A stretch of 7,439 nucleotides of DNA, taken from assembly GCA_016763895.1 (NCBI GenBank), contig JAESSV010000160.1, positions 1-7,439 on the forward strand, in the 5' to 3' direction. The position numbers and the translations under genes are program-made. This DNA is from Magnetovibrio sp. (GTDB lineage: Bacteria; Pseudomonadota; Alphaproteobacteria; Rhodospirillales; Magnetovibrionaceae). Positions 5,735 to 7,439 of the stretch are shown in pieces (position 1 is the first letter of the stretch; every line of letters begins with the position of its first letter). The notes beneath the pieces were generated by a model. It was not told the DNA's origin and did not search any database. It saw only the letters and a program-made list of their open reading frames with translations.

Positions 5735-6979
5735 TCACCCTGCGCGAGAAAACACGTGTGTGCAGGCCACATAAGCCTCGGCAATCAGACTTGGGTTTGC
5801 TTTTAGCTTTTCTTTCCAACGACCCAGTTTAATGCGGCTTTGAATGAGGCCCCTCAGCACTCCGATTTGATCCGTTCTGCCAAGGCTTAAAGCCCCAATC
5901 AAATATTCGCCTTCGAAGGCCAGTTTAAGGTAGCGATTTTGTGCGGTGTTCAACTGAACCGCCACATCGTCTTCGCCTGACCAATGCCCAAAGGATGCTG
6001 AAACCAAACCCAATGTATCCAACACATTCATCATCAAACTGCCTTGATAAGCCACATCCTTGCCCGCCATATTCAAGGCGGCAATGCGACCGTGATCCAC
6101 GGAAGTTGGCTGTACGGCGTGGACGTCGACCCCGCCGCCAAAGCCCGGTCCTTCGGCCACATCGCCCGCCGCATACAGACCCGAAACAGACGATTGCAAG
6201 CGATCGTCCACAACGATGCCTGTGTTCACATCCACGCCCGACCCTTTTAAAAAGGCCGTGTTGGGCGTGACGCCAACCGACACGACAACCAGGTCGGCTT
6301 TAAGGTCTGCACCTTTGTCTAAGGAAACCGCCAAGCCAGACCCGTGTTCAGAAATGGCGGTGACTTGGGTTGAGGTTCGCAAGGTTACGCCCTTGGCTTC
6401 GACCCACTTTTTCAACATCGCGCCGCCCGCCGCATCCATCATCCTTGAAATCAGGCGATCTTCGGTTTCGACCACGGTTAAACTCACGCCGCGTTCCATC
6501 AAACTTTCCAAGATGATACAGCCAATAAAGCCAGCCCCCATCAGCACAACATAGCTGCCTTTTTGGGCCCGCTCGGCAATGTTGGCGACGTCTTCCAAAG
6601 TCCAACAGTGATGAACACCGGGCAATTCCAAGCCCAAAACCGGAGGGGATTTGGGCGTGGCTCCGGTGGCCACCAAGACTTTGTCATAAGGCACCACTTT
6701 ACCATCGGCCAAGCTAATAACGCTTTGTTCAGGATCGACTTTGACAACCTGGCCTTGGATGTAATCAATACCCAGATTGTCGAAATGCCCCTTTGTTTTG
6801 CGTAAATACGTCCCTTCGGCTTTAATCTTGCCGGTCAACACATACGGAATTGCCATGCGCGAATAGGGCGGATGCGGCTCGCCACCGATCAAGACCACAT
6901 TGCCGCCCGGATCAGCCTTCACCAAGGTTTCCGCAGCCGTAACACCCGCAGGTCCCGAACCAATAATAACGTATTTCAT
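5735..6979 (-). CDS. aorC: FAD-dependent NAD(P)H-type oxidoreductase, likely electron-transfer subunit of the aldehyde oxidoreductase
   Basis: A 414-residue pyridine-nucleotide-disulfide-type flavoprotein without the redox Cys pair. The FAD-binding Rossmann motif is GSGPAG at 7-12. VATGATP lies at 103-109. A second dinucleotide fold begins MGAGFIG at 147-153 with an acidic E171 at the end of its second strand, favouring NADH over NADPH. GLYAAGD at 267-273 is the second FAD contact. Start ATG 6979-6977 places the first Rossmann strand at residue 3; AAGGGA overlaps the upstream TAA stop. The 48 extra in-frame codons upstream overlap the AOR gene and are not used. It lies 10 nt after the AOR gene and 10 nt before moaD. 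In bacterial AOR complexes of the Aromatoleum type an FAD subunit of this kind passes electrons to NAD; by sequence alone a rubredoxin or nitrite-reductase-like NADH reductase would also fit. The subunit name rests on context. Confidence 0.85.
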   Translation of the reverse strand: MKYVIIGSGPAGVTAAETLVKADPGGNVVLIGGEPHPPYSRMAIPYVLTGKIKAEGTYLRKTKGHFDNLGIDYIQGQVVKVDPEQSVISLADGKVVPYDKVLVATGATPKSPPVLGLELPGVHHCWTLEDVANIAERAQKGSYVVLMGAGFIGCIILESLMERGVSLTVVETEDRLISRMMDAAGGAMLKKWVEAKGVTLRTSTQVTAISEHGSGLAVSLDKGADLKADLVVVSVGVTPNTAFLKGSGVDVNTGIVVDDRLQSSVSGLYAAGDVAEGPGFGGGVDVHAVQPTSVDHGRIAALNMAGKDVAYQGSLMMNVLDTLGLVSASFGHWSGEDDVAVQLNTAQNRYLKLAFEGEYLIGALSLGRTDQIGVLRGLIQSRIKLGRWKEKLKANPSLIAEAYVACTHVFSRAG

Positions 6980-6989
6980 CGGCGGTCCC

Positions 6990-7439
6990 TTATAAAACGA
7001 GGCGATCAAGCGTTTCATTGGTGGGCACACCGTCTTCGGTCCAACCGCGCAAGCTGTAATATTCGGGTAGCATTTTACCCAATTCGTTGACCTTGCCTTC
7101 GGCGGGGCCTGTCTTGGCGGCATCTTTTAACAAGCGCTTGGGCAAAATATCGTCTTTGCCCGTAAAGCCCGCGTCCAGGTTAAACTTGCGTTCCAAGTTC
7201 CAAATGCGTTCGCCGACTTCCAAAAGCCGTTCAACCGTCCAATCGCCCGCACACGCCGCGTCAATTTGCGGCGCAATGTCATCCATGGACCAAGCGAACG
7301 TTGTGAACAAACACAGTCCTGCGGAATCCACGGCCCCGGTGGCGTCTTGGAACGCGATCACAAGACCAGCCTTGCCATCGGATGACAACGGATCGGTTTT
7401 TTCTGGAATGCCCAAAACTTCGGACGCCACGGTATAGCC
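6990..7439 (-). CDS. aorB: Aldehyde:ferredoxin oxidoreductase (tungsten AOR family), C-terminal 149 residues (enters from right edge)
   Basis: Catalytic subunit that oxidises aldehydes to carboxylic acids using a tungsten bis-pterin cofactor and one [4Fe-4S] cluster. Only the last domain is visible, and the frame is open to the right edge (first residues GYTVASEVLGIPEKTDP). DSAGLC (38-43 of the visible part) is the AOR motif in which the Asp contacts the pterin and the Cys is the fourth [4Fe-4S] ligand, equivalent to C494 of the Pyrococcus enzyme. RIWNLERKFNL, the GKDDILPKRLL segment and the ending MLPEYYSLRGWTEDGVPT are typical of the C-terminal domain. The GTG at 7430 lies inside the domain and is not a real start. 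It is the first visible gene of the operon with the FAD protein, MoaD and the GGG-tailed protein. The accompanying genes point to the NAD-coupled bacterial type; metal and substrate cannot be read from this fragment. Confidence 0.94.
   Translation of the reverse strand, partial: GYTVASEVLGIPEKTDPLSSDGKAGLVIAFQDATGAVDSAGLCLFTTFAWSMDDIAPQIDAACAGDWTVERLLEVGERIWNLERKFNLDAGFTGKDDILPKRLLKDAAKTGPAEGKVNELGKMLPEYYSLRGWTEDGVPTNETLDRLVL

Overview
The window comes from a nitrate-respiring bacterium, most likely a proteobacterium (possibly alphaproteobacterial; this is inference from gene content and family resemblance only). Base composition looks mid-range, genes are tightly packed, and Shine-Dalgarno sites are clear. 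Six of the eight genes with recognisable families or neighbourhoods fall into two anaerobic-metabolism blocks.

Left block (1-4727), nitrate and nitrite handling. On the minus strand, narK1 (3652-2240), narK2 (2238-635) and the first 194 codons of narG (583 to the left edge) follow one another with gaps of 1 and 52 nt, so they look like the start of a narK1-narK2-narG(HJI) operon. NarK1 and NarK2 are the two MFS nitrate/nitrite transporter types; NarG is the catalytic subunit of the membrane-bound respiratory nitrate reductase. Divergent from narK1, across a 301-bp regulatory gap, is nirC (3954-4727, plus strand), an FNT-family nitrite channel. Together they bring nitrate in, reduce it at the cytoplasmic face and move nitrite across the membrane. 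narK2 carries a one-base frameshift after codon 74.

Right block (5190-7439, minus strand), tungsten-type aldehyde oxidoreductase. The order is the C-terminal 149 residues of an AOR-family aldehyde:ferredoxin oxidoreductase (entering from the right edge), a 414-residue FAD/NADH-type oxidoreductase, an 83-residue MoaD-like protein ending in Gly-Gly, and a 93-residue unrecognised protein ending in Gly-Gly-Gly. Gaps are 10, 10 and 1 nt, so this is one operon. The layout resembles the bacterial AOR operons (aorABCDE type) in which an FAD subunit couples the tungsten enzyme to NAD.

Between the blocks (4728-5189) lies an unrecognised 103-residue acidic, coiled-coil-like protein (5066-4755, minus strand), convergent with nirC. 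Immediately upstream of it are four perfect tandem copies of a 21-bp repeat (5083-5166). The least explained items are this repeat-plus-orphan unit, the GGG-tailed protein of the AOR operon and the narK2 frameshift. I found no convincing FNR/Dnr box, RNA gene, mobile element or CRISPR array.
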